Virus record (IMG/VR): IMGVR_UViG_3300032893_000045 | Coordinates: 1 to 61,455 of that record | Strand: one strand, 5' to 3' | DNA length: 61,455 bases | Source: a virus | Shown: in pieces, positions 9,623 through 17,976 of the stretch | How the letters are laid out: every line of letters starts with the position of its first letter | How positions within the stretch are numbered: the stretch's first letter is position 1 | Made by a program: the position numbers and the translations under genes | Notes under the pieces: model-generated | What the model was told of the DNA's origin: nothing | Seen by the model: only the letters and a program-made list of their open reading frames with translations | Databases searched by the model: none

Positions 9623-12153
9623 TGGCGGTCCAGATCCAGCTTCGCCGGGGCACCGCGGCAGCCTGGACGGCCGCGAATCCGACCCTCGCGCAGGGCGAGT
9701 TCGGCGTCGAGACCGACACCCTCAAGGGCAAGCTCGGCGACGGCATCACGGCCTGGAACGCCCTGCCGTACACGCTCGCCGCGATCAGCGTGACGTCGAC
9801 GAAGGTGTCGAACGTCCTCTCGGTGGCGAACGCCGCCAGCAACGCGGCGTCAGTCGTCAGCCAGGCGCTCTCGGTAGAGGCGGCAGCCAGGGCCTCGAAG
9901 GACGACTCGCTCTCGAACGCGGTCTCGAACGCGATGAGCGTCGCCTCTGCCGCGTCGGCGGCCGCGGCCGCGCTGAGCGTCGCCCTCGCGGGACTGTCCG
10001 CCAAAAGCGCGGGCGGCACGTCTGTTAAGGGGCTCCAGAGCATCTTCAACGCTCTATCGAACCGAATCTCCGCCATCGCTGGAGGCTCCGTCACCTCGAC
10101 GAAAGTCTCGAACGTCCAGTCGAACCTTCAGAGCGCGATCAACGTGGTCTCGAACGCTCTCTCGAACGAGATCAGCGACAGGAAGAGCGCGCTGAACGTA
10201 GTCAGCAACGCGGTCTCGATCGTCTCGACGGCGGCCTCGAACGCGCTCTCCGTCGCAAACGCGGCGTCGAACGCGGCCTCGATCGTCAGCAACGCTCTCT
10301 CGAACGAGATCAGCAATCGCAACTCCGCCGTGAACGTGGTGAGCAACGCAGCGTCGAACGCCACCTCGATCGCGAACGCGGTCTCGAACGCGCTGAGCGC
10401 CCTGTCCGCCGGCCAGCTTTCCATCTTCTCGCAGCAGCTTTCGGTCCACAGCCAGAATCTCTCGGTCCTCTCGAACGCTCTGTCGAACGAGATCAGCAAT
10501 CGGCAGTCCGCCGACAACGCGCTCTCGAATGTCATCTCAGCGCTGTCCGCCGGCCAGCTTTCGATTCACAGCCAGGCCATCTCCGTCCTGAGCCAGCAGG
10601 TCTCGGTGATCTCGGCGCTCCTCGTCGGGGTGTCGGCGAGGAACTCCTCCGGAGCCTCCGTCAAAGGGCTCCAGTCGGCGATCAACGCGCTCTCGAACGA
10701 CATCTCGAACGTCCTCTCGGTCGCGAACGCGGCCTCGAACGCGGCGAGCATCGTCTCGACCGCCGCTTCCAACGCGCTGTCGGTAGCGAATGCCGCGAGC
10801 AACGCGGCCAGCGTCGTCTCCAATGCGCTCTCCAACGAGATCAGCAACCGCACGAGTGCCGTGAACGTCGTCTCGAACGCGGCGTCGAACGCGCTGAGCC
10901 TGGCGAACGCGGCCAGCGCGGCAGCCGCCGCCCTGAGCACGCTGCTCGCTGGCGTCTCGGTCAAGTCAGTCGGCGGGACCTCGGTGAAGGGGCTCCAGTC
11001 GATCCTCAACGCCCTGAGCAACCGCATCTCCGCGAGCGGAGGCGCTCCGACGAACGTCTCGGTGAAGTCGGTCGGCGGGGCGTCTGTCCAGGGCTGGCAG
11101 TCCGTCGTCGATGCCTTGAGCAATCGGATCTCGGCGGTGGTCGTGGGTGGAGGCGGGAGCGTCACCAGCACGAAGATCTCGAACCTCCAGTCAGCGCTCT
11201 CGGCCGCCGACACCACCATCAGCAACGCTGCCTCGAACGCGATGTCTGCCGCGATGGCGGCCTCGAACGCCGCCAGCATCGTGTCGAACGCGCTGAGCAA
11301 CGAAATCAGCAACAGGATCTCGGCCGACAACGCGCTCTCGACGGCGATCTCGAACGTCCTCTCGGCCCACAACGCGCTCTCCCAGGCGATGTCCGTCCTG
11401 AGTGCGGGCCAGTGGTCGGCGCTCTCACAGGCGGTCTCGGTCCTCTCGCAGCAGGTCTCGGTTCTCAGCCAGCAGATGTCCGTCACGACGGCGGCTCTGT
11501 CGAACCTGACCTCGGCCCACAACGCGCTGTCGAACGCCGTCTCTGCCCTCTCAGCGGGACAGCTTTCGATCCACAGCCAGGCGATCAGCGTCCTCTCCCA
11601 GCAGGTCTCGGTCCTGTCTCAGCAGGTCAGCGTCCTGAGCCAGCAAGCCTCCGTCGTCTCGGCCGGATTCGGGACCGTCCAGATGCGCAAGGTGACCGGC
11701 GCCCAGGTCATCTCGGCCGCGAGCTTCGCGAACGTCAGCGGTATGTCGCTGTCGGTCCAGTCCTCGAGCTACTACCAGATCGAGGGCCAAGTCCTCTTCA
11801 CGGTCTCCGTCGTCACCGGCACCGCGTTCGGTTTCACATTCCCGGCCGGAGTCTCCGTCGGCGCGATCACCTTCGAGTGCCTGACGAGCGTCATGGCCGG
11901 CGCGCCAGTCAACCTCGTCTCGACGAACTACGCCGTCAACAACATCACGGCGCCCTCGATGTCCACCGTTGCGACGGCCACGCTCTCGGTGCTCGGGGGC
12001 GCCTCGGCCGCCCAGTACACCGCCTATATCTACGGCCTCATCAGCCCAGGCGCGACGGCCGGGACGGTCCAGCTTCAGGCGAAGCAGTCGGCTACGGGCG
12101 GCGGCGTACAAATCCTTGCGGGATCCTTCCTGCGAGCGTATAAGATCGGGTAA
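9622..12153 (+). CDS. Tail fibre with Mtd-like N-terminus, long Ser-Asn-Ala-Leu coiled coil and beta-rich tip, 843 aa
   Basis: Residues 1-50 (IQLRRGTAAAW, then G-E-F-G-V-E-T-D-T and K-L-G-D-G) match the N-terminal domain of the BPP-1 major tropism determinant and related fibres, which anchors the trimer. Residues about 60-680 are a degenerate heptad array dominated by S-N-A-L-S, N-E-I-S-N-R and Q-Q-V-S-V-L-S blocks, a very long trimeric coiled coil. The last 150 residues are Val/Thr/Ser/Gly-rich beta structure ending S-F-L-R-A-Y-K-I-G, a likely receptor-binding sandwich. The start has GGAGGG upstream. Confidence 0.9.
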   Translation: MAVQIQLRRGTAAAWTAANPTLAQGEFGVETDTLKGKLGDGITAWNALPYTLAAISVTSTKVSNVLSVANAASNAASVVSQALSVEAAARASKDDSLSNAVSNAMSVASAASAAAAALSVALAGLSAKSAGGTSVKGLQSIFNALSNRISAIAGGSVTSTKVSNVQSNLQSAINVVSNALSNEISDRKSALNVVSNAVSIVSTAASNALSVANAASNAASIVSNALSNEISNRNSAVNVVSNAASNATSIANAVSNALSALSAGQLSIFSQQLSVHSQNLSVLSNALSNEISNRQSADNALSNVISALSAGQLSIHSQAISVLSQQVSVISALLVGVSARNSSGASVKGLQSAINALSNDISNVLSVANAASNAASIVSTAASNALSVANAASNAASVVSNALSNEISNRTSAVNVVSNAASNALSLANAASAAAAALSTLLAGVSVKSVGGTSVKGLQSILNALSNRISASGGAPTNVSVKSVGGASVQGWQSVVDALSNRISAVVVGGGGSVTSTKISNLQSALSAADTTISNAASNAMSAAMAASNAASIVSNALSNEISNRISADNALSTAISNVLSAHNALSQAMSVLSAGQWSALSQAVSVLSQQVSVLSQQMSVTTAALSNLTSAHNALSNAVSALSAGQLSIHSQAISVLSQQVSVLSQQVSVLSQQASVVSAGFGTVQMRKVTGAQVISAASFANVSGMSLSVQSSSYYQIEGQVLFTVSVVTGTAFGFTFPAGVSVGAITFECLTSVMAGAPVNLVSTNYAVNNITAPSMSTVATATLSVLGGASAAQYTAYIYGLISPGATAGTVQLQAKQSATGGGVQILAGSFLRAYKIG

Positions 12154-12158
12154 CGCCG

Positions 12159-12362
12159 ATGCCTGCCAAGAAGATCAAGCTGCGCCACGGCAGCGGGGTG
12201 ATCCTCGAGGTCAAGTCGATCCGGCTGCCCAACGGCAACCTGCTCTGCCCAGGCCGGGCGGAGCACGATCGCAAGGTGTTCGCGTGGATCGAGGCGGCTC
12301 CGGGCACCAGCCTGTTCAAGCGCTGGTCCACCGTCGCCGTCGACGAGCCCGATCCGCGGTGA
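12159..12362 (+). CDS. Small hypothetical protein, 67 aa
   Basis: Six bases after the fibre stop, ending in a GTGA overlap with the next gene. The 67-residue product is basic, begins MPAKKIKLRHGSG and contains W-I-E-A-A-P-G. It may be a fibre-tip accessory or chaperone by position, but no family is recognised. The ribosome site is weak, so coupling from the fibre gene is likely. Confidence 0.7.
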   Translation: MPAKKIKLRHGSGVILEVKSIRLPNGNLLCPGRAEHDRKVFAWIEAAPGTSLFKRWSTVAVDEPDPR

Positions 12363-13714
12363 AGAGCCTCGAGTTCGGAACCAAGCACGAGACGCACTAC
12401 GCCGTACCGCTGTGGCTCCGAGACGAGCAGATCCGGCTGGCCTCGCGCCGTCCGATCCGGCGCCTCGAGACGTACACGGGTCCGCTGCGGACGGAGCCGA
12501 TCGCCATCGTCTGCTTCGGGCCGAGCCTCAACGACACCTGGGAGGAGATCCGCAACTTCAAGTGGATCATCACCTGCTCCGGCTCTCACCGCTTCCTGCT
12601 GGACCGCGGCATCGTCCCGACGTGGCACGTCGAGGTCGACCCGCGCGAGCACAAGGTCGCCCTCCTGGGCGAGCCTGACCCGCGGGTCGAGTACCTCGTC
12701 GCGTCGACGTGCCATCCGGCCTACTTCGACCACCTGAAGGACGGGCCCAACGTCGTCCTCTGGCACATCTTCCAGAACGAGCCGGACGCCTACCGCGTCC
12801 TGCCTCGAGGCGAGTGGTACGTCCTGGGCGGGACGAACGTCGGGCTGCGGGCGATGGCGCTGGCTCGGCTCTTCGGCTTCCGGAACCAGGTCATCTTCGG
12901 GATGGACGGCTGCCAGCGGGACGAGGTCCACAAGCACGCGACCGCCCATCCGCTCCAGGACGGCACGCCGTTCTCGACCGTGGAGTACGACGGCGTCGAG
13001 TACAAGACGACGGCGGCCATGCTCGAGAGCGCCAAGGGCACGTTCTACGAGCTCGACACCGACCTCCACGACGTCACGGCCGAGTTCCGCGGCGAGGGCC
13101 TCGTGCAGGCGATGGCTCGCAATTACGTGCGGAAGGAGCGCGATCCCGGCCGCAGCTACTTCCTGGCGATCCAGCCGCCCGAGCTGATCTCCGCCGAGTA
13201 CCGCGAGCTCAACGCGCGGCTCCATCGGGAGAGTCTCGCCTACGGCGTCGGCGGCGGCCGGTACGCCGGGCGCGTCGAGGAGATGGCGCGCGGCATGAAA
13301 ACGACGTCCGTCCTCGACTACGGCTGCGGCAAGGGCTACCTCGGCCGCGCGATGCCGTGGCCGATCTGGGAATACGATCCTGCGGTTCCGGGCAAAGACG
13401 ATCCGCCGCGGCCAGCCGACCTCGTCGTCTGCCTGGACGTCCTCGAGCACATCGAGCCGGACAAGATCCTGTTCGTCCTCGAGGACCTCGCCCGGGTGAC
13501 GCGCCAGGTCGGCTACTTCGTCGTCCACACGGGCCCGTCGAAGAAGAAGCTCGCCGACGGCCGCAACGCCCACCTGATCCAGCAGCCGCTGAAGTGGTGG
13601 TCGAAGCGGATCGGGATCTTCTTCCAGGTCGCCAAGGTCTTCAAGCAGGGACCGCTGCTTCACTACGTCGTCGGTCCAAAGCCGCACGCGAAAGCGGCTG
13701 CGAGGGTGGCATGA
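12359..13714 (+). CDS. MptE-like (DUF115) domain fused to a class I SAM methyltransferase, 451 aa
   Basis: GTG at 12359 overlaps the previous stop. Residues about 45-230 carry I-A-I-V-C-F-G-P-S-L and later G-G-T-N-V-G, the signature of the DUF115/6-hydroxymethylpterin pyrophosphokinase MptE-like family, which also includes motility-accessory-factor glycosyltransferases. Residues about 315-430 form a methyltransferase: V-L-D-Y-G-C-G-K-G-Y (SAM loop) and C-L-D-V-L-E-H-I. The fusion suggests sugar or small-molecule transfer plus methylation, perhaps decorating the adjacent fibre or the host surface. The exact substrate cannot be read from the sequence. Confidence 0.85.
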   Translation: MKSLEFGTKHETHYAVPLWLRDEQIRLASRRPIRRLETYTGPLRTEPIAIVCFGPSLNDTWEEIRNFKWIITCSGSHRFLLDRGIVPTWHVEVDPREHKVALLGEPDPRVEYLVASTCHPAYFDHLKDGPNVVLWHIFQNEPDAYRVLPRGEWYVLGGTNVGLRAMALARLFGFRNQVIFGMDGCQRDEVHKHATAHPLQDGTPFSTVEYDGVEYKTTAAMLESAKGTFYELDTDLHDVTAEFRGEGLVQAMARNYVRKERDPGRSYFLAIQPPELISAEYRELNARLHRESLAYGVGGGRYAGRVEEMARGMKTTSVLDYGCGKGYLGRAMPWPIWEYDPAVPGKDDPPRPADLVVCLDVLEHIEPDKILFVLEDLARVTRQVGYFVVHTGPSKKKLADGRNAHLIQQPLKWWSKRIGIFFQVAKVFKQGPLLHYVVGPKPHAKAAARVA

Positions 13715-13812
13715 AGCAACCACGAAAGGCTTGGCTCCGCATGGCGCTGTGGGATCTGTCTCGCGGTCAAGTCCGCTTCGCCTTGATCGCACTTAAGCGA
13801 GCTTTCCGATGA
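13711..13812 (+). CDS. 33-aa basic peptide between the methyltransferase fusion and the radical SAM enzyme
   Basis: ATG at 13711 overlaps the stop of the methyltransferase gene and its own stop overlaps the ATG of the radical SAM gene (ATGA at both junctions), a strong sign of real, coupled translation. The peptide has nine Lys/Arg, two Trp (W8, W14) and no Cys, Asp at 15 only, and could form an amphipathic helix. The position is that of a precursor peptide for a radical SAM/SPASM maturase, but a simple spacer or regulatory peptide is equally possible. Confidence 0.65.
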   Translation: MKQPRKAWLRMALWDLSRGQVRFALIALKRAFR

Positions 13813-14768
13813 GCATCACGAACCGGATCGACCGGATCACCCTGATCCCGGCCGAACGGCTCGCCACCGTGATCCCGCCTCCGCGCTCCGTCAAGATTGA
13901 GCTGACGGGGAGGTGCAACTACCGCTGCTCGTTCTGCGCCCTGGCGGCGCGGGAGTCCCAGCCGACGAAGGACATGGACCTCGACTTCTTCAAGCGGATC
14001 ACACGGGAGATGCGCGAGGCCGGCGTCGAGGAGATCGGCGTCTTCTTCATCGGCGAGTCGTTCCTCAGCCCGAAACTGCTCGTCGCGGCCGTCGAGTACC
14101 TGAAGCTCGAGCTCGGGATGCCCTACGTGTTCCTGACCTCGCAGGCCAGCCCGGCGACTCCGGCCAACGTCGAAGCCGTGATGCGCGCCGGCCTCGATTC
14201 CCTGAAGTGGTCGGTCAACTCTGCCGACGACCTCCAGTTCGAGGAGATCATGAAGGCGCCCGCGCATCTCCGGAAGAAGGCACTCGAAAACATCCGCTGG
14301 GCATGGCACATCCGCCAAGGCAAGGGCTACAAGACCAAGCTCTACGCCTCGTCGATCCAGTACGACGGCGAGCAGCAGGCGAAGATGGAGGCGGCGCTCC
14401 GGGTCGCGGTGCTGCCCTACGTGGACGAGCACTACTGGCTGCCGCTCTACTCGATGGGCAGCTTTGCAACCGCCCGCGAGGAGGCGCTCGGCTACCGTCC
14501 CGGCGCCGGCAATCAGGGCAGGATCGGCGCGCTACGCGAACCGCTACCGTGCTGGTCGGTCTTCACGGAGGGCCACGTCACTAGCGCCGGCCATCTGTCC
14601 GCGTGCTGCTTCGACGCCACGGACAACTGGTCGATGGCCGACCTTCACGAGACGCCCTTCGCGGAGGCGTGGAACTCCGAGGCGTTCCGCAGGCTCCGCC
14701 AGGCGCACCTCGCCCGGGACGTCAGCGGCACGGCCTGCGAGCATTGCATCGCTTACCAGGGGACCTAA
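13809..14768 (+). CDS. Radical SAM/SPASM enzyme, 319 aa
   Basis: C36-N-Y-R-C40-S-F-C43 is the CxxxCxxC motif that holds the 4Fe-4S cluster cleaving S-adenosylmethionine, preceded by K-I-E-L-T-G-R. The C-terminal 80 residues are a SPASM domain: P-C-W, then A-G-H-L-S-A-C-C, an A-W-N-S-E-A-F-R-R-L-R helix and C-E-H-C at the end, which bind extra Fe-S clusters. SPASM enzymes modify peptides or proteins, and some relatives act on sugars or lipids. It ends the late plus-strand block and overlaps by four bases the convergent gene at 14765. Confidence 0.88.
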   Translation: MSITNRIDRITLIPAERLATVIPPPRSVKIELTGRCNYRCSFCALAARESQPTKDMDLDFFKRITREMREAGVEEIGVFFIGESFLSPKLLVAAVEYLKLELGMPYVFLTSQASPATPANVEAVMRAGLDSLKWSVNSADDLQFEEIMKAPAHLRKKALENIRWAWHIRQGKGYKTKLYASSIQYDGEQQAKMEAALRVAVLPYVDEHYWLPLYSMGSFATAREEALGYRPGAGNQGRIGALREPLPCWSVFTEGHVTSAGHLSACCFDATDNWSMADLHETPFAEAWNSEAFRRLRQAHLARDVSGTACEHCIAYQGT

Positions 14769-15079
14769 TCACTGCCCTCGCGGCCGCAGCGCGACTGCCA
14801 AAGGTGAAAGCAATTCGGGTGTAGGTTCACGTACTCGCTCTTTCGGGCGAGCACCATGACGACCTCCGTCTCGGCCGGAAAGATCCAGCCGCGTAGCCGC
14901 AGGATCTCGTCCCACGTCGGATAGCGGTCCGGGTGCGCGATCGAGGCATGGAGCCGGCCGCTGTCGACGCTCACGATCACGGTGAGGCGCTTCGCCATCG
15001 AGGCCCAGAGCTCGCCAGGGCAGGGCGCCGGCCCGATAGGCTCGAGGCCGAGCGGCGCCGACTGCGGATCGCCGATCAC
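14765..15079 (-). CDS. Phage hypothetical protein, 104 aa (DUF7694-like)
   Basis: GTG start with GGAGG six bases upstream, overlapping the stop of the preceding gene. The core R-L-H-A-S-I-A-H-P-D-R-Y-P-T-W-D-E-I, then E-Y-V-N-L-H-P-N-C-F-H-L-W, is a pattern I know from many phage hypothetical proteins. Function is unknown. It is the promoter-distal end of the accessory minus-strand operon and overlaps tail-to-tail with the radical SAM gene, so transcription from both sides collides here. Confidence 0.82.
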   Translation of the reverse strand: MIGDPQSAPLGLEPIGPAPCPGELWASMAKRLTVIVSVDSGRLHASIAHPDRYPTWDEILRLRGWIFPAETEVVMVLARKSEYVNLHPNCFHLWQSRCGREGSD

Positions 15080-15246
15080 CGGATCCTCCCGCTCACGACG
15101 GTCTTGCCTCCGGCCGCCTTGAGCTCCCGGATCCGCGCCTGCTCGACGAGCCAGCGGACTTGCTCGGCGTCGATCTGGACGCCGGCCTGCCGGAGTTCCT
15201 CAGCGAGCTCCCGGTAGACCTGCTCCTGTCGATCTTTCCAGTTCAC
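15076..15246 (-). CDS. Small charged hypothetical protein, 56 aa
   Basis: I chose GTG at 15246 because GGGAAGGAG lies just upstream; longer in-frame versions would run into the previous gene. The product is a helical, Glu/Arg-rich protein with Q-E-Q-V-Y-R-E-L-A-E-E-L. No family is recognised. It is coupled to both neighbours by short overlaps. Confidence 0.72.
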   Translation of the reverse strand: MNWKDRQEQVYRELAEELRQAGVQIDAEQVRWLVEQARIRELKAAGGKTVVSGRIR

Positions 15247-15512
15247 CGCTGCTCCTTCCCCTGGCCATGATTCCTTTCCTTCGCCGGCTGCAGTTCGCTC
15301 TCCAGCCATGGGTCGTCTTCGGCCAGTTCGTTATCGACCCTCTTCCGCAGCAGCTTCACCATGTCACGTACCTTCTCGGCGCTGTCCTCGTAACCCGAAG
15401 CCGCCTCGAATCCATCCGACTGGCGGAAGATCGACCAGTAGAGCAACGGATAGCCCGCCATGCAGCGCTCACGATGCGCTTCGATCTCATAGCCGCGGTA
15501 GGAGACCTTCAC
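15243..15512 (-). CDS. Hypothetical protein, 89 aa
   Basis: GTG at 15512 with the same AAGGAGCAG ribosome-site block that precedes the gene at 15246. The protein begins M-K-V-S-Y-R-G-Y-E-I-E-A-H and has a small alpha/beta look with a C-terminal charged tail. Short proteins of this kind are frequent in phage early accessory regions. No function can be assigned. Confidence 0.75.
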   Translation of the reverse strand: MKVSYRGYEIEAHRERCMAGYPLLYWSIFRQSDGFEAASGYEDSAEKVRDMVKLLRKRVDNELAEDDPWLESELQPAKERNHGQGKEQR

Positions 15513-17545
15513 GGCTGCTCCTTCCCCTGGGCGAGCTTGGCCCGCTCCTCGCGGACGATTGGCTGGGCGAGCGCAGCCAGCTCACGGAGGATTTCGGTCG
15601 TGCGGAACAACAACTCCCGCTTCGGGTCGTCGCAGTTGATCGCGTGCTCCAATTGAGCCGCCGAGCTAGCCTGCCTATCGATAGCGTCGCGTAACTTCCG
15701 CAGCGCCTCCTCGGCGGCGGCCAGCCGGGACTCAGTGCTGTCGATCTTCACCAGCGCAGCGTCGATGTCAGGCACGCCAAGCCGCTTTAGGACTCGGCTG
15801 CGCGCCCCGTCGAACAGCGGCTTCTGCCCGTTCAGCAGCGCGTCTCGCTCCGCCTCCGCTGCGCTGGCGCGGGCCTCGGCGGCTCGTGTAGCCAAGACAA
15901 TAGCGTTGTGTACCTGATCGTCTAGGAATGCCGCCCGTACTTCGGGACCAAACTGCTCCTCTAGATCGGCACGCAGCGACATGATCGCGTCGCCGTTGCT
16001 CTCCTCCAGTTTTAGCTGCGCTCGCAGCCGCTCGATCTCCTCGTCCTTCGCGGCGAGGCGGGCTTGTAGCTCGCGCTTGTCCTTGCCGCACTCACCGAGC
16101 CACTGGAGCGCCTGCTTCAACATCTCGCCGGCTGTCTTCTCGTCAGGCTCGTCCTGCGGGGCATGCACGCCCTCCCACGCCGCGAGCGCTTCATCCGAAC
16201 AGTCCGCCTCCCCCTGCGCCGGGGCCGGCTCGGCAGGATGTGTCAGCAGGTGATCGACGCGCTCCGAGAACTGCGGCGGTTTCCGTGGGCCTAGCAACTC
16301 AGCAGCGGTCAGCGGCTCCGGCTGCGGCTCAGCCTCCGGGGCAGGGGTGGGCGGCGGCACCGTTGCGGCAAGATCGCGGAGATCCTTCGCCAGAAACGGG
16401 TAGGACAACTCGCAAGCGTCGGCATAGGCTAGCAATGCCGGGCGCGAGAATGGATCGTGGTCGGTGTCGAGCACGAAGTAGTAGCAGTGCTCGTGCTTCC
16501 GCCCGCGACCGGACGAGCCGTCAGTGCGGATCACCTCGTACTTCCCGTACAGCCCCCGCTTCTCGTCCTCGGCTGGTGGGTACGGCGGCCCAGCCTCCGG
16601 GGCAGGGATGGTCGCGTCGATCTGCTCCGGCGGCATCTCGGGGTCCATCTCGCGGGAAGCTTCCAGGGCTGCGTTGGCGCGGGCCTCGGCGGCTCGCTCT
16701 CGCTTGCTGGCAGCGTGCCAGTGGTCACGCGCCCAGTCGAAGGCACCATGCCACCTGGCGATCTCCTCGTCCTTCGCGGCGAGGCGGGCCTGTAGTTGCA
16801 TCATCTTGCCTAGCAATTGATCGCGCTGCTTAACCATTGCAGCAAGACAAACCTCCAAGGGCGCCCCTTCTGCCTCCCCCTGCGCCGGGGCCTGTCTCGT
16901 CGCGGTGCCGTCCTTCCACTTCCCGGCTGTGGAGACGCCTCCGAGCAGCGGCGTGATCTCCTGCGCCGGGGCCTGGCACCGTGGATCAGCCACAAGAGCG
17001 GAACCTGCAGCGCCGCACTTCGCGCACTTCAACTCCCCCTGCGCCGGGGCCGGCTCGGCAGGCTGGTGTTGAACTGACTCCAAAACGCCAGTAACTGCTT
17101 GTTTTTCAGTGCGCTGAGCCGGTGTTGAAGCCGGCTCGGCAGGCGGCAGAAGCTCCCCAGCATGGCACCAGCAGTCGCAGCCCTCGCAATCGTCTACGCA
17201 GTTGTCGCCATGTACCGGCTCCTCCGGCTGCGGCCCAGCCTCCGGGGCAGGGGTGGGATTGAGGAACCGGAGCAGTTCGCCCGGAGCGTGGTCATGGCCG
17301 GGGTCATCGCACACCACGGCGCTGCCGGTGGGCGCGAGGGCGGCCCGAGCGTGATCAGCGATGGGGCAGTTCGGCGTGCCCATTGCCGCACATGCCTCAT
17401 CGTGGTGCTCCAGCAGTCCCTCGGCTAGCGCCCGCATCCTCCCCGCCTGCTCCAGCTCGGAGATCGCGGCGTCGATTGCCTTCACCACCCGTAGGCTGCC
17501 AACTGCTCGCAGCTCCCGAAGCGTCTCCATCTGCTCGCTCGTCAT
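15509..17545 (-). CDS. Mosaic accessory protein with repeated Pro-Ala linkers and coiled coils (Ea22-like organisation), 678 aa
   Basis: The ATG follows GGAGGTGTAGCCG. The protein is built of blocks: an N-terminal helical part, Cys/His-rich pieces (C-E-G-C-D-C-W-C-H; C-A-K-C-G), a Y-G-K-Y-E-V-I-R-T-D-G module, and two copies of L-Q-A-R-L-A-A-K-D-E-E-I at the head of coiled coils. The blocks are separated by at least three copies of A-E-P-A-P-A-Q-G-E and several P-A-P-E-A-G. This patchwork resembles lambdoid Ea22-type proteins that gain and lose modules by recombination. Its role is unknown. Confidence 0.78.
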   Translation of the reverse strand: MTSEQMETLRELRAVGSLRVVKAIDAAISELEQAGRMRALAEGLLEHHDEACAAMGTPNCPIADHARAALAPTGSAVVCDDPGHDHAPGELLRFLNPTPAPEAGPQPEEPVHGDNCVDDCEGCDCWCHAGELLPPAEPASTPAQRTEKQAVTGVLESVQHQPAEPAPAQGELKCAKCGAAGSALVADPRCQAPAQEITPLLGGVSTAGKWKDGTATRQAPAQGEAEGAPLEVCLAAMVKQRDQLLGKMMQLQARLAAKDEEIARWHGAFDWARDHWHAASKRERAAEARANAALEASREMDPEMPPEQIDATIPAPEAGPPYPPAEDEKRGLYGKYEVIRTDGSSGRGRKHEHCYYFVLDTDHDPFSRPALLAYADACELSYPFLAKDLRDLAATVPPPTPAPEAEPQPEPLTAAELLGPRKPPQFSERVDHLLTHPAEPAPAQGEADCSDEALAAWEGVHAPQDEPDEKTAGEMLKQALQWLGECGKDKRELQARLAAKDEEIERLRAQLKLEESNGDAIMSLRADLEEQFGPEVRAAFLDDQVHNAIVLATRAAEARASAAEAERDALLNGQKPLFDGARSRVLKRLGVPDIDAALVKIDSTESRLAAAEEALRKLRDAIDRQASSAAQLEHAINCDDPKRELLFRTTEILRELAALAQPIVREERAKLAQGKEQP

Positions 17546-17558
17546 CGGCTACACCTCC
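17543..17558 (-). repeat. Duplicated ribosome-site/start module, copy 1
   Basis: The 16-base sequence CATCGGCTACACCTCC (minus strand GGAGGT, spacer, ATG) occurs identically here and at 17777-17792, each time at the start of a minus-strand gene. It shows duplication of an expression module along with gene shuffling. Confidence 0.85.
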
Positions 17559-17779
17559 GTGGGCTTCTTCTCGTCGTGACAGTGGCAGTAGCGGATTGCC
17601 CAGGTCCCGAGGAGAGCGCGGACATTCTGGCGGGTGTTCTTTGTGCCGAGTGCTTCGACGATCTGCCGATCAGTACACCCACGTCGATACGCGTCCAAGA
17701 TGTCAGCACCCTCCGCTTCGGTTAGACCCGGCCTGAGCCGCGCGGCAGTAATTCCCTTGATCGCGTCAGTTCGATTCAT
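17549..17779 (-). CDS. Small hypothetical protein, possible helix-turn-helix, 76 aa
   Basis: ATG at 17779 lies behind the GGAGGTGTAGCCG module. The segment T-D-R-Q-I-V-E-A-L-G, then N-T-R-Q-N-V-R-A-L-L-G, could fold as a helix-turn-helix, and the end has C-H-C-H. DNA binding is possible but not shown. It directly precedes the 678-residue mosaic gene. Confidence 0.7.
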   Translation of the reverse strand: MNRTDAIKGITAARLRPGLTEAEGADILDAYRRGCTDRQIVEALGTKNTRQNVRALLGTWAIRYCHCHDEKKPTEV

Positions 17780-17792
17780 CGGCTACACCTCC
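17777..17792 (-). repeat. Duplicated ribosome-site/start module, copy 2
   Basis: Identical to 17543-17558. On the minus strand it supplies GGAGGT and the ATG of the 76-residue gene. Confidence 0.85.
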
Positions 17793-17965
17793 CGCACGTC
17801 CGCACGCCTCGCGGCCAGGACTGCCGTGACGCGGCGCCGGATCGCCTTAATCTGACGGTTGGACGGATGGCGGCCGAAGACGCGCCGGACCTCGCGCAGC
17901 GCCACGGCTTCCGCTTCGGTCCGCGCCACGCCGCGGCGGACGAGCTCTCGCAATCGCAGCTTCAT
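17783..17965 (-). CDS. Small Arg-rich protein, 60 aa
   Basis: ATG at 17965 has no clear ribosome site but lies 12 bases after the TTGACATGCGTGCGA motif. The product is very basic (about one quarter Arg) with Ala/Val, likely helical, which suggests nucleic-acid binding. Its context is between the serine recombinase and the small HTH-like gene. Confidence 0.65.
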   Translation of the reverse strand: MKLRLRELVRRGVARTEAEAVALREVRRVFGRHPSNRQIKAIRRRVTAVLAARRADVREV

Positions 17966-17976
17966 GCGCTACATCA

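Noticed and set aside
9790-11680. CRISPR-like or tandem DNA repeats in the fibre gene
   Set aside because: The repetition follows protein heptads with varied codons and no spacer pattern.
9622-12153. Diversity-generating retroelement suggested by the Mtd-like fibre N-terminus
   Set aside because: No reverse transcriptase and no template/variable repeat pair is present; only the anchoring domain is shared with BPP-1 Mtd.
16457-16833. Plus-strand open frames opposite the mosaic protein
   Set aside because: They lie inside a well-supported minus-strand gene and lack ribosome sites.
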